A stretch of DNA of 64,000 bases, taken from a virus. This document shows positions 24,584 to 32,871 of the stretch, one piece after another. A program made the translations under genes and the position numbers. The notes beneath the pieces were generated by a model that saw nothing but the letters and a program-made list of their open reading frames with translations, had not been told where the DNA came from and did no database searches. Numbering within the stretch: the stretch's first letter is position 1; each line of letters begins with the position of its first letter. The stretch spans positions 1-64,000 of the IMG/VR virus record IMGVR_UViG_3300028925_005152; one strand, 5' to 3'.

Positions 24584-25032
24584 ATTATATTTTTTTCCCA
24601 ACATTCATCAGCAAACTGATACTCTAAACTATAGGCTTCCTTTTCCCAAGGCCAATCCCAATATCCACAATCTTTACTGATTAGGTTGTTTTTCCATTTG
24701 GGTTGGTCTAAACCATTCCAATCAGATATTTCCTTACGAGCATATTGTTTCACATGAATCATTTCGTGACAAATGGCAACAACCATATCCTTTATATTAA
24801 GTTTCTTATCTATCTCAATATAAAACTCACGATTATTATCACCAATCATACAATAGCCTGTTGCGTCATCTTGTATATTTGTTAGTTCAACATTAACTTG
24901 TAGTGTTCTGTGGCGGGGTAATAATTTCTTAATCATATACTTAATAACTGAATTACAGAGTTTTCTTTGATGTTTACTTCCACCAGAGATGTCAATAATA
25001 TTCATTTTAAGAGATATTTCAATAATTGTCAT
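24580..25032 (-). CDS. Zinc metallopeptidase-like protein (HExxH)
   Basis: The protein has 150 residues. CHEMIHVKQYARKE near 88-101 holds the HExxH zinc motif (H89, E90, H93), and a downstream Glu lies in WEKEAYSLE. The fold may be SprT-like. No signal peptide is seen. It shares four bases with the SleB-type gene, which suggests a joint unit. Its transcript would begin at the consensus promoter 25146-25174 and carry a hairpin leader. Confidence 0.65.
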   Translation of the reverse strand: MTIIEISLKMNIIDISGGSKHQRKLCNSVIKYMIKKLLPRHRTLQVNVELTNIQDDATGYCMIGDNNREFYIEIDKKLNIKDMVVAICHEMIHVKQYARKEISDWNGLDQPKWKNNLISKDCGYWDWPWEKEAYSLEYQFADECWEKNII

Positions 25033-25065
25033 TTTAAATTTCTCATCTAATTATTGAAATAAAGT

Positions 25066-25112
25066 GACCCAGTTGGCGTTTGAGATGAGAGAGAGAGAGT
25101 GCCAACTGAGTC
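25066..25112 (-). other. Leader hairpin upstream of the metallopeptidase gene
   Basis: GACCCAGTTGGC (25066-25077) pairs with GCCAACTGAGTC (25101-25112), 11 of 12 pairs, enclosing a purine-rich loop of 23 bases with a GA repeat. It lies between the promoter and the ATG. No T-tract follows, so it is a leader structure rather than a plain terminator. Confidence 0.6.
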
Positions 25113-25145
25113 ATGACTTTTAATCTTTTTTTATCTTGTGTAACT

Positions 25146-25174
25146 ATTATACTCCATTTATGAATCAATGTCAA
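25146..25174 (-). promoter_or_regulatory. Consensus sigma70 promoter
   Basis: Minus strand: TTGACA (25169-25174), 17 bp, TATAAT (25146-25151), both perfect. The surrounding 51 bp repeats the promoter region at 9037-9087. It drives the metallopeptidase and SleB genes. Confidence 0.9.
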
Positions 25175-25193
25175 GACATTTTAAGTATTATTT

Positions 25194-26354
25194 TTAAGAC
25201 CTTAAATATCGAATCATTATTTCTGCAAGAGCTTTAAACCACCTTTCATCGTTACCTCTGGTGGTTTCTGCTGCAACTCCGATTCTAACTCCAGAGGTTT
25301 CAATAAAACCGCGAGTATCGTTAGGAACACCATTTTTATTTACAGTAATAGATTTTTGTTCTAGTAAATCTGCAAATTCACGACCACTATACTTTTCTTT
25401 ATTCAAGTTAATAGTAAACATATGAGATTGTGTTCCACCAGATACTATTTCTACATCAGCATCTATGAATGTCTGTGCCATTATATTTGCATTAGCTATT
25501 ACACGTTTAGTATATAACTGAAAGTCTGGTTGTAATGCTTCGTAGAAACATTGTGCTTTAGCGGCAATGATGTGCATCAGAGGCCCACCTTGAGTGCCGG
25601 GAAATACTGCACTGTTAATTTTATTACTGTATTCTTTATCGTTCCACAAAATCATACCACCGCGAGGGCCTCGTAAAGTTTTGTGTGTGGTGGTGGTTGC
25701 AACATCTGCATAAGGAAATGGATTAGGATATGATTTACCAGCAATGAGTCCAGAGTAGTGACTGATATCTGCAAGTAAGATTGCACCTACCGAGTCTGCC
25801 ATTTTTCTGAATCGTTTCCAATCAATCACTCGACTATATGCACTTGCTCCTGCAATAATCATTTTAGGATTATTATCTAATACTAGTTTTTCTGCTTCAT
25901 CATAATCAATAATTCCATCAGCATCAACGCCATAACTCTTAGTGACGAACCACTTACCACTTATGTTAACCTTCGCACCATGTGATAAGTGACCACCACT
26001 AGACAAGTCCATACTAACAATTAAATCGCCGGGCGTTAAGAATGTTTTGAATACCGCAAGATTTGCATTTGCACCACTGTGAGGCTGAACATTTGCAAAG
26101 TTACAACCAAATAATTTAGTTGCGTATTCAATGGCAAGGTCTTCTACCTTATCAACTTCATCGCAACCATTGTAGTATCTTTTGCCGGGCAAACCTTCTG
26201 CATACTTATTGGTTAAGATACTACCACACAATTCCATTACTTCTGGACTAGTGAAGTTCTCACTTGCGATTAGTTCTACCGTATTAAATTGACGAGCAGC
26301 CTCAGCAGTTACTATTTGTTCAATGCGGGGGTCAATAAACTTCTGCACATTCAC
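25194..26354 (-). CDS. glyA: Serine hydroxymethyltransferase
   Basis: The protein has 386 residues; the bacterial enzyme has about 417, so the phage form is slightly short. ELIASENFTSPEVM near 27-40, GLPGKRYYNGC, the histidine of HSGANAN, DISHYSG near 196-202, and TTTTHKTLRGPRGG with the PLP lysine at 225 identify it. It converts serine and tetrahydrofolate to glycine and methylene-tetrahydrofolate, feeding thymidylate synthesis and glycine. SAR11 bacteria are glycine-dependent, so the gene would be useful there; that is inference. Confidence 0.95.
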   Translation of the reverse strand: MNVQKFIDPRIEQIVTAEAARQFNTVELIASENFTSPEVMELCGSILTNKYAEGLPGKRYYNGCDEVDKVEDLAIEYATKLFGCNFANVQPHSGANANLAVFKTFLTPGDLIVSMDLSSGGHLSHGAKVNISGKWFVTKSYGVDADGIIDYDEAEKLVLDNNPKMIIAGASAYSRVIDWKRFRKMADSVGAILLADISHYSGLIAGKSYPNPFPYADVATTTTHKTLRGPRGGMILWNDKEYSNKINSAVFPGTQGGPLMHIIAAKAQCFYEALQPDFQLYTKRVIANANIMAQTFIDADVEIVSGGTQSHMFTINLNKEKYSGREFADLLEQKSITVNKNGVPNDTRGFIETSGVRIGVAAETTRGNDERWFKALAEIMIRYLRS

Positions 26355-26368
26355 ACCTTTAGTTTATT

Positions 26369-26878
26369 TTAATCAACGAGTCCACTAGCAGAACGAGAAC
26401 CTTGTGGATATACATCTGGTTCTGGAATCATAAAGTTTTCGTCCCAACCAAATGCTTCTTGGATTACCTTTGCAGATAGACCTTTATAAGCTTGATGTAG
26501 TTTTTTGTCTTTTGCAATAACTAAAAGTTTTGCTTCACTTTCGTGTAACGACTCTAGTAACTGAAAGAACATGTTTTCTTTCTGATGTTGTTTTGTTAGA
26601 GGGTCAGCGCCTTTGATGAAATGCCAAAGTTTCTTTGCTTCCATTGAAAGTACTGTATGATCTGTACCTTCGGGTGCATCATTAGGTGTGTATGGTGTTG
26701 CACCTTCTGGGAAGACCCATTCTTTTGTAGGGTCAAATGAAGCTTTCAGCAACATTCTTAATGCGTCAGTGTTGTGTTTTTGTAACAGTTGTACTTTCTG
26801 TGCTTTAGTTTTTGCTTTTCCTACTTTTTCAAGTATCTCTGAAAAGAGGGGTGTATATGTTTCTTCTGGCTTAGCCAT
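26369..26878 (-). CDS. DUF6433-type conserved phage protein
   Basis: The protein has 169 residues from the ATG at 26878 (MAKPEETYTPLFSEIL). LLKASFDPTKEWVFPEGATP and the acidic helix with KQHQKENMFFQLLESLH match a family found throughout marine T4-like phages. The C-terminus is EAFGWDENF then PEPDVYPQG. No function is known. It lies between glyA and RNase H. Confidence 0.75.
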   Translation of the reverse strand: MAKPEETYTPLFSEILEKVGKAKTKAQKVQLLQKHNTDALRMLLKASFDPTKEWVFPEGATPYTPNDAPEGTDHTVLSMEAKKLWHFIKGADPLTKQHQKENMFFQLLESLHESEAKLLVIAKDKKLHQAYKGLSAKVIQEAFGWDENFMIPEPDVYPQGSRSASGLVD

Positions 26879-26879
26879 G

Positions 26880-27719
26880 TTAAAATTCTCCAATTGTTTC
26901 AGTAAGATTTTTCAATCTTGATTGTATAAAATAATTTAATAGTTTACTACGGTCACCACAGGGAGCATTGTTAAAGACTTCATTAATTTCAGTCTCCAAC
27001 TCAGATGGAATCTTATCAAGACTGATAAGAGTTTCATTCCTTTGGTAATTTCTTTTAACTTCATCAGGTAAATCATCAATATTTATATTCAACCAATTTT
27101 CAATCTTCTTTTTTGTTAAAGGTTTTTGTCTTAATCCATCGACAAAGGTGTTATCAGGTGATAGAACATTAGGTACTCCATCACTAGTGTCGCCTTTAAG
27201 TATATGCTCTTTTATATAGGTGTTTGGATTATACCCATTTACATACTTTTTAAGAATAGGTGAATATTGTTTTATATCAGGATACTTCTGTAACTGAATA
27301 AAGTCTTTATCGCCAGAGACAATCATAATTGGTTCTTGTTTGTTTTTTACAAGAGTAGCAATAATATCATCAGCCTCTGCACCATAAACTTCTAGGTACT
27401 TGTATGGTAGATTGTCTTTGAACTCTGCTTTAATTTTATTCAGAACCTCAAAGATTGAATCCCAATCCAAGTCAGATTTCTCTCTACCCTTTCTACGACT
27501 TGCTTTGTAGTTCGGGAAGAAATCACGGCGCCAGTAATGTTTGGAATCATATGCAAGTACAACCTCGCCATATTCCTCAGTAAACTGACTACGATACATA
27601 CGAACCGAGTTAAGAATCATGTGTCTTACCATATTCTCATCTGGTTCTTTTGATTTAGTCATATTCAAATGCATCATTAGACTAGCTACTGTGATTTGAT
27701 TCATATCAATAATAATCAT
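26880..27719 (-). CDS. rnh: RNase H / 5'-3' flap nuclease (T4 rnh)
   Basis: The protein has 279 residues; T4 RNase H has 305. The acidic metal-site clusters of the FEN family are visible: an N-terminal MIIIDMNQ, VVLAYDSK, YGAEADDIIAT and IVSGDKDFIQL. A helix-hairpin-helix-like segment (GDTSDGVPN) follows. It removes RNA primers from lagging-strand fragments. The preceding 2OG gene overlaps it by four bases. Confidence 0.9.
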   Translation of the reverse strand: MIIIDMNQITVASLMMHLNMTKSKEPDENMVRHMILNSVRMYRSQFTEEYGEVVLAYDSKHYWRRDFFPNYKASRRKGREKSDLDWDSIFEVLNKIKAEFKDNLPYKYLEVYGAEADDIIATLVKNKQEPIMIVSGDKDFIQLQKYPDIKQYSPILKKYVNGYNPNTYIKEHILKGDTSDGVPNVLSPDNTFVDGLRQKPLTKKKIENWLNINIDDLPDEVKRNYQRNETLISLDKIPSELETEINEVFNNAPCGDRSKLLNYFIQSRLKNLTETIGEF

Positions 27720-28384
27720 ATTTTATAATGAGCATTGAAGCTCATACTCCTTCTTTCACCATCAGAATAAAATGGATAAACAGAATGTTTTAACCAAGAT
27801 GGGAATATTAACATCATTCCGACTTCTGGAACAAATTTAAGATTGTCACTCCTAAAGTCAGACTTTTCGCCATACATAAATTCAATAAGGCCTGTTGATG
27901 GATAGTGGTCTTTAAATTCTTTTGCATTTTCCTCACCCATACCTTCTGGTATTTTGAGATAAATAACACCAGAGAAATTACCACTGTGTGTATGCCATGG
28001 ATTGTATTCGTGTTTGTATTGACTTACAATCCAACTCTGTGCAAGATGGATATTGTCAATGGTTGGTTTTATGCCTTTCGACATCTTAGTCCAACCATAT
28101 GCACGATTAGAATCTTCCATGTGTTCTAGGTAGGTCAGGCACCCTTTTTTTAGTGTGTCTGATAGGAACTTAGATTCTTTTTTGTCGTATACAGGAATCT
28201 TTACTTCCTTTGATACCTTACCAACAAGGTTATCAGAGAAATCAAATTTCTTGGAAAGACTCTCATCTCCCAATACGGCATCACCAGCATTATTAACCAA
28301 AGTAATAAATTCTTCTGGCACTTCAAATTGTAAAATTGTAGGACTAAAATTTTGCCATACAATAGGTTCAGCTGTTAGGTTCAT
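27716..28384 (-). CDS. 2OG-Fe(II) oxygenase (2OG-FeII_Oxy_5-type)
   Basis: The protein has 222 residues from the ATG at 28384. The metal region is NPWHTHSGNFSGVIYLKIP near residue 128, and the distal part is GMMLIFPSWLKHSVYPF followed by RRSMSFN, with a conserved histidine and arginine pair. This is the pattern of phage 2OG-FeII_Oxy_5 proteins, whose substrate is unknown. It is the second of three 2OG oxygenases in the window. Confidence 0.8.
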   Translation of the reverse strand: MNLTAEPIVWQNFSPTILQFEVPEEFITLVNNAGDAVLGDESLSKKFDFSDNLVGKVSKEVKIPVYDKKESKFLSDTLKKGCLTYLEHMEDSNRAYGWTKMSKGIKPTIDNIHLAQSWIVSQYKHEYNPWHTHSGNFSGVIYLKIPEGMGEENAKEFKDHYPSTGLIEFMYGEKSDFRSDNLKFVPEVGMMLIFPSWLKHSVYPFYSDGERRSMSFNAHYKI

Positions 28385-28775
28385 CTTCACTTTCTTCTAT
28401 AATTTCTAATATGTCTGTTAAAATATCTACATCAATTTCAGCGAAAGGAACCTTTACGCCTTCTGTATCAACAATCATTGATTTTGCAATCAATAAACTC
28501 ACAGGGTGGTTATAACCAAAATGCCTGTAGAGTATAGATTTTAATACTTCATTCATATACCCAACTTCACCTATGAATTCTTCAGATGAAATGTCAACAC
28601 CATTTTCTGAAAGATTATGAATCATAGGAATCATAAGTCCTTCAGTGACTTCACCTATGAATTGCATATCATCTGCTAGTCTTGAACTTTTCTCGGTCAA
28701 TGGTTTAACATCAGGGTGAGTCCACGGCCCTTTGATTATATTGTTGTCTAACCCTTTGGTACTATCGTCACCCAT
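28368..28775 (-). CDS. Conserved phage protein, unknown function
   Basis: The protein has 135 residues, mostly helical with an acidic C-terminus (EIIEESEDEPNS). I recognise no domain. It overlaps both neighbours, by 17 and 28 bases, in a tight operon with RNase H. Confidence 0.65.
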   Translation of the reverse strand: MGDDSTKGLDNNIIKGPWTHPDVKPLTEKSSRLADDMQFIGEVTEGLMIPMIHNLSENGVDISSEEFIGEVGYMNEVLKSILYRHFGYNHPVSLLIAKSMIVDTEGVKVPFAEIDVDILTDILEIIEESEDEPNS

Positions 28776-29173
28776 TTGATACGCCCCTGTTGGTATTCAC
28801 CATAAAACATATCTATCCAATATCCATTTTTGAGGTAACTATTTAAATTACGAATATAACCTTCGTGATTAGCAACCTTTGCAATAGAACCAGATACACT
28901 TCTTCGTACATTACTTTTTTCTTCAGCTAACAATCCTTTCTGGGTCTTAATCCACTCCTTTATTTTGTTAGGATGAAGATAATAGTCTTCTGGTAAATTT
29001 AATAGTGATTTGTGTATAGATGAATTCTTGGCGGGTGCTTTTGCTGCTCTTGCCAAAGCAAGTCGTTCAATAGCTGCCGCTCTTTGTTCTGGAGTCATAG
29101 GTTTACGAGGTTTGCGTTTTTTAGGTTCAACCCAACCATCATTAACCGTAGTAGTTATTTTTTTCTTAGTCAT
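28748..29173 (-). CDS. Conserved phage protein with basic Lys/Ala-rich N-terminus
   Basis: The protein has 141 residues. The first 50 are rich in Lys, Arg and Ala (PKKRKPRKPMTPEQRAAAIE), a likely DNA-binding tail. The rest has a compact WIKTQK...SYLKNGYWIDMFYGE pattern found in marine T4-like phages. It starts about 26 bases after the promoter at 29205-29233. Confidence 0.65.
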   Translation of the reverse strand: MTKKKITTTVNDGWVEPKKRKPRKPMTPEQRAAAIERLALARAAKAPAKNSSIHKSLLNLPEDYYLHPNKIKEWIKTQKGLLAEEKSNVRRSVSGSIAKVANHEGYIRNLNSYLKNGYWIDMFYGEYQQGRIKWVTIVPKG

Positions 29174-29204
29174 ATTTCATCTCTCATCTTTAACTTGTAT
29201 AGCC

Positions 29205-29233
29205 ATTATAACACAATCTTATCAAGAAGTCAA
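29205..29233 (-). promoter_or_regulatory. Sigma70-type promoter
   Basis: Minus strand: TTGACT (29228-29233), 17 bp, TATAAT (29205-29210). One mismatch. It should drive the operon from 29173 to RNase H and beyond. Confidence 0.8.
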
Positions 29234-29237
29234 TACC

Positions 29238-29429
29238 TTAATTAACTTCATCTAAAGAAACTATCTCTTTTACACCATCTTTATTAATTCTCATTTTAAT
29301 AAAGTGTTGTTCTTCAAGAACTTTCAATAAACTTTCAGTGACAGGTGCAATCGCAGCCTTTCTGCCCCAGATGAATGTACAAATACCAAAACATAAAGTA
29401 ATTATAAATGCAACATTTGAATCAATCAT
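29238..29429 (-). CDS. Small membrane protein
   Basis: The protein has 63 residues with one hydrophobic span (about 6-28) and a cytoplasmic charged tail. Short proteins of this form occur in many T4-like phages. Its ATG shares one base with the stop of the gene upstream (TAATG). Confidence 0.6.
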   Translation of the reverse strand: MIDSNVAFIITLCFGICTFIWGRKAAIAPVTESLLKVLEEQHFIKMRINKDGVKEIVSLDEVN

Positions 29430-29599
29430 TACATATTCCTTTTAGTTTGTTTAATGATTTCATCAATCGTGCTATCGAAATCTTTAAATTGTTTTTGTGC
29501 AGCAGATTTAATGGTATCCCAAGTTTCATACTTTTCACTGTTTAAGTGATCGTTAATAAATTCTTCGATATCCATTACTTGATTTTTGATTTTACTCAT
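29429..29599 (-). CDS. Small acidic protein, unknown function
   Basis: The frame encodes 56 residues (MSKIKNQVMDIEEF...), largely helical with balanced charge. Its TAA is joined to the next ATG as TAATG, so the two genes are coupled. A weak promoter lies 31 bases upstream. The gene occupies what would otherwise be an unexplained gap. Confidence 0.65.
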   Translation of the reverse strand: MSKIKNQVMDIEEFINDHLNSEKYETWDTIKSAAQKQFKDFDSTIDEIIKQTKRNM

Positions 29600-29629
29600 C
29601 TTTAAAACCTTTTTTTATCTTACTTATCT

Positions 29630-29658
29630 ATAGTATCATAAAATTTAGGATTTGTCAA
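29630..29658 (-). promoter_or_regulatory. Possible sigma70-type promoter
   Basis: Minus strand: TTGACA (29653-29658), 17 bp, TACTAT (29630-29635), two mismatches in the -10. The following leader (AAGATAAAAAAAGG-like) resembles that of the stronger promoters. Confidence 0.5.
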
Positions 29659-30238
29659 GGGTCTTTTCTTTAATTGTTAAATTATTTAGGAAGAACTCCA
29701 TGTAAAGGTCTTCATTAAGTATCTGATAACCATTACTAGTGCCATAAGTTTTGATGTGAGTGTATATTCTTTTATGTGAGTATTTATTCCACATATCTAC
29801 CCACCACTCGATAGGTTTTAGTGTACAGTGTGCATTTTCTCCATTTGGTAAAATTGCAATAGCTGGTTGGGTGCTGATTGCAAGAAAAACAAATTTATCT
29901 GCTCTTTTAGAAATCATATCAAATGTTTCTGGAATTTGTTCTTCTGGAATGTGTTCCATTACATCAGTAGAGAATACTCCATCAAATGGGCCGTCAGGTA
30001 GTAGTTCAAACTCTGGTACTGCTGGGTCATACAAAGAGGGCATGACACCCATTTCTTCGTGATGTTTCCATTCAGAATATTGTTTACCCTTACCACAACC
30101 AAAATCTAGTAAAGTTTCTGGATTTATGTCACGAATCAAGTCCATGATATGATGTAATTGTGGTTTTAAGTTATTGCCGGGATAATGAGTATTCCGGTCT
30201 GCGTGATAAGATTTATATTGTTCGATCCACTCGTTCAT
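29645..30238 (-). CDS. SAM-dependent methyltransferase
   Basis: The protein has 197 residues. The class I motif I is LLDFGCGKGKQY, a motif II-like acidic turn follows (PSLYDPAVPEF), and a later FDGVFSTDVMEHIPEE matches motif IV. This is the minimal methyltransferase pattern; the substrate is unknown. It overlaps the GIY-YIG gene upstream by 26 bases. Confidence 0.75.
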   Translation of the reverse strand: MNEWIEQYKSYHADRNTHYPGNNLKPQLHHIMDLIRDINPETLLDFGCGKGKQYSEWKHHEEMGVMPSLYDPAVPEFELLPDGPFDGVFSTDVMEHIPEEQIPETFDMISKRADKFVFLAISTQPAIAILPNGENAHCTLKPIEWWVDMWNKYSHKRIYTHIKTYGTSNGYQILNEDLYMEFFLNNLTIKEKTLDKS

Positions 30239-30695
30239 TATTATGTATCCTCAAATGTTCTTTTAACATCTTTGAACTTCCTATTCTAACATTGATAATG
30301 CCATTATAGTATTCGTCAGACTCTAAAACCCTTCGATCAAATTGTTCTTTTGCTTCTAAGTAACTTAGTATTCCTCTACTCGAACAAAAGTATAAAATTT
30401 CTCTAGTGAATTTATCTTCACCGAAAGACAAAACATCAGCGTTTAAGTGGTCAGAAGAACCCCAATAGTCCTTCCAATCACTTTCTTTTGTTGAACGCCT
30501 TTTTCTTGTCTTACCTTTAAGTGGTGGTCTGGTAACTTTAAACCTCGCGAGCTTCTTACCAATATACTTTCTATTATTAGCAAGGTTGGTTATAAGATAG
30601 ACAAATCCTTCACAACCTTCTGGAAGTTCTTGAATTATCTTACCATCATGTGTCCACTTTGTCGGAATTGGTAACAACCCCATCGCGTTTTTCAT
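30213..30695 (-). CDS. GIY-YIG endonuclease-like protein (SegE-like)
   Basis: The protein has 160 residues. The motif GFVYLITNLANNRKYIGKK near 30-49 is a variant GIY-YIG (VYLI...YIG), followed by a basic loop (RFKVTRPPLKGKTRKRR) and WKDYWGSSDHL. It resembles SegE-like phage homing endonucleases, common next to nucleotide-metabolism genes. Function as a homing enzyme is likely. Confidence 0.72.
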   Translation of the reverse strand: MKNAMGLLPIPTKWTHDGKIIQELPEGCEGFVYLITNLANNRKYIGKKLARFKVTRPPLKGKTRKRRSTKESDWKDYWGSSDHLNADVLSFGEDKFTREILYFCSSRGILSYLEAKEQFDRRVLESDEYYNGIINVRIGSSKMLKEHLRIHNNERVDRTI

Positions 30696-30781
30696 TATCT
30701 TTTTCCCAAAAATACAATCTCAGAATAAAATGTTCTGTATTATTTATGGGTTTTAATTTAACGCTTTTTCTACCACATCAG

Positions 30782-30952
30782 TTACCAGATGTAGTCATCA
30801 TCATCCTCTAGTTCGTCTATCAAATCTTGGTTTAATTCCTTTCCACAGAATGGACAGAACTCTAATTTATATACAGTAGTGTCCATGTCATGTTTGAAAT
30901 GGAATTCAGCTTCGCATGAGTCACATACAATGACCCTTACTACCCGCATCAT
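30782..30952 (-). CDS. Small zinc-ribbon protein after ribonucleotide reductase
   Basis: The frame encodes 56 residues with two CxxC knuckles, CDSC near 10-13 and CPFC near 33-36, then an acidic tail (DELEDDDDYIW). Its ATG shares one base with the stop of the reductase gene (TAATG). A four-cysteine zinc ribbon coupled to a reductase gene could be a redox or DNA-binding accessory. It was found in a gap between larger genes. Confidence 0.7.
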   Translation of the reverse strand: MMRVVRVIVCDSCEAEFHFKHDMDTTVYKLEFCPFCGKELNQDLIDELEDDDDYIW

Positions 30953-32871
30953 TATTGAATTTCACAAAAACCAGCAACACAAGCTAATTCTTGAGCGCCA
31001 ATTGTCATATCCTTTGATTCATATTCAGATAATTTAGACCAATCTACATTCTTAGGCATTTGTTTCAATAAAATGTCATACCCCTCTTTATCGGTATCTT
31101 GATAAGGCGCTTGTTGATATGAATGTTCACTAAATGGTAAGAATGATACTCCAGACATGTAATCAAAATATTTGTAAACCCATGCGCCAACTTCCATCCA
31201 TTCTTCTTCTTTAACGGAAATTGTAACGGAAGGCTTGTGCTCACACCAATGTTTTTGGTATATTAACCACAATTCTAATTGTTCAATTGCGTTCATATCT
31301 TGTCTGAATACTGCGCCTCTATCTACTTTATGAGGAAAAGAGAACACAGCAGTATTGCTTGGATTTATTACATCATCTTCAACAGGGAAACCTTCGTCTG
31401 TCATCATCAAAGTAAGTGGATCCTTTTTATCACCGCGAACTGTGCGTATGTAGTAAGGATTGTGACGAGCATGAATACCAGATGCAGAATTAACTAGCTG
31501 TGATACTGTACCACTTGGTTTGACACAAGTAATTGCTACAGATTGTGGAATGTCTAATTTCTTAGACCAAATTTTATTAGTGTCTATTGCGACATTTTTA
31601 AGTTTTTCAAGTAATACATCAAGACCTTTTGACTTACCATTTGTTAACTTACAATCCATAATACCTGTTAGAGATACACCAAGTAGTCTTTCTTCTGAAC
31701 AATTTTTCTTCCATGCGGCACTAACATACTTGAAGTTAGTCAAAGTTGATTGGAATGTACCAAGAATGGCAGCCAGTCTTACTTTCTCTATTAAAGTTTC
31801 TTCAGTATCATTCGATCTGATAACTGCTTCACTTAAATTGCAAAATTCTCTATCTCGCAATATTATCTCGCTGCAAGGATTTACGCCAAAGTGGTGCCCT
31901 TCGGTGGTTCTACGACCACTAGCTTCGGCTATTCTGTTAGCACTTTCACGATTAAAGATACCACGTTCTCCAGATTTAGATTCATAGAGTGCGTTCCACT
32001 CACTCATAAAGATACCCATTTCTGGTTTCTCTGTATAACAAGCAGAGTTATTAGCTAAGGCGCGTTGAGGATTTTCTGTCCACCATTGTCCAGATTTAGC
32101 ATGACGCATACGATCATCTGAAAGATTTGAAAGACTAATGAGAGCAGACCTACGAACACCGCCAACTACCACTACTTCAGCAATTTTACAAACAATGTCA
32201 TGACATTCTAGTGAGGACAACTTACGTCCAGCAGAACTACCAAGTACATTGACTACAAAATTAAATAATGACTCTAGTGGTGCAGGGCCCGAAGCACGAC
32301 CACCAAAAGTTTTAAGTGGAGCACCAGCAGGACGGATTTTAGATAAATCCCATCGTGGAATCTGACCAATATACAACATACCCATCAGTTCTTTAAATGC
32401 TTTTGCCCAACCCATTTTACTATCTGCAACAGTAATAACAGTATCAGATGCATGGAACTCCTCTGCTACTTTTGGAAGTTCAGATGTAAATTGTCTTTCA
32501 ACAGAAAAACCAACTCCAGTTCCATTCATAAGAACATAAAGGATTTCATCAAACGCTTGAATACGATTTACTGCAACGTATGAGCAATTGTATCCAGCGA
32601 TGTTCTCCCTCTTGAGCGCCTCTCCTGCGGTCATTAAGCAACGCATAGAGGGCATAACTTTTTGTCCTAGTACGGCAAGTTCAAGTTCATCTCTATCTTT
32701 TTTTGTAATTTCAAATCCTGTCATTTCCTGTACATGAACATCAAAGAAATCAAAGTATCTTGAAACAGTTTCATTCCAAGTTTCTCTGCGACCTTTTTCT
32801 GGTAGCCATCGAGAGTATCTTGATAGGTGAATGAATTCTTGGTATGAGGTTGGTAAAAAATTATCGGGCAT
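30952..32871 (-). CDS. nrdJ: Class II (adenosylcobalamin-dependent) ribonucleoside triphosphate reductase
   Basis: The protein has 639 residues, the size of the monomeric Lactobacillus-type enzyme. An AGYNCSYVAV segment carries a conserved cysteine, NPCSEIILRDREFCNLSE gives the active-site cysteine and glutamate, and the C-terminal redox pair is C631 and C636 in ACVAGFCEIQ. It makes deoxynucleotides from NTPs using B12, so it depends on host or environmental cobalamin. It is followed by a zinc-ribbon gene with a one-base overlap. Confidence 0.93.
   Translation of the reverse strand: MPDNFLPTSYQEFIHLSRYSRWLPEKGRRETWNETVSRYFDFFDVHVQEMTGFEITKKDRDELELAVLGQKVMPSMRCLMTAGEALKRENIAGYNCSYVAVNRIQAFDEILYVLMNGTGVGFSVERQFTSELPKVAEEFHASDTVITVADSKMGWAKAFKELMGMLYIGQIPRWDLSKIRPAGAPLKTFGGRASGPAPLESLFNFVVNVLGSSAGRKLSSLECHDIVCKIAEVVVVGGVRRSALISLSNLSDDRMRHAKSGQWWTENPQRALANNSACYTEKPEMGIFMSEWNALYESKSGERGIFNRESANRIAEASGRRTTEGHHFGVNPCSEIILRDREFCNLSEAVIRSNDTEETLIEKVRLAAILGTFQSTLTNFKYVSAAWKKNCSEERLLGVSLTGIMDCKLTNGKSKGLDVLLEKLKNVAIDTNKIWSKKLDIPQSVAITCVKPSGTVSQLVNSASGIHARHNPYYIRTVRGDKKDPLTLMMTDEGFPVEDDVINPSNTAVFSFPHKVDRGAVFRQDMNAIEQLELWLIYQKHWCEHKPSVTISVKEEEWMEVGAWVYKYFDYMSGVSFLPFSEHSYQQAPYQDTDKEGYDILLKQMPKNVDWSKLSEYESKDMTIGAQELACVAGFCEIQ

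Noticed and set aside
25081-25100. A GA dinucleotide run as a microsatellite.
   Set aside because: It has only about six repeat units and is the loop of the leader hairpin.
30741-30748. CATAAATA upstream of the GIY-YIG gene as a late promoter.
   Set aside because: It has one mismatch, lies 46 bases from the ATG, and no other sign of late expression is seen.
31520-31987. A 155-codon plus-strand frame opposite the ribonucleotide reductase.
   Set aside because: It falls within a strongly conserved enzyme gene and has no promoter, ribosome site or recognisable sequence.
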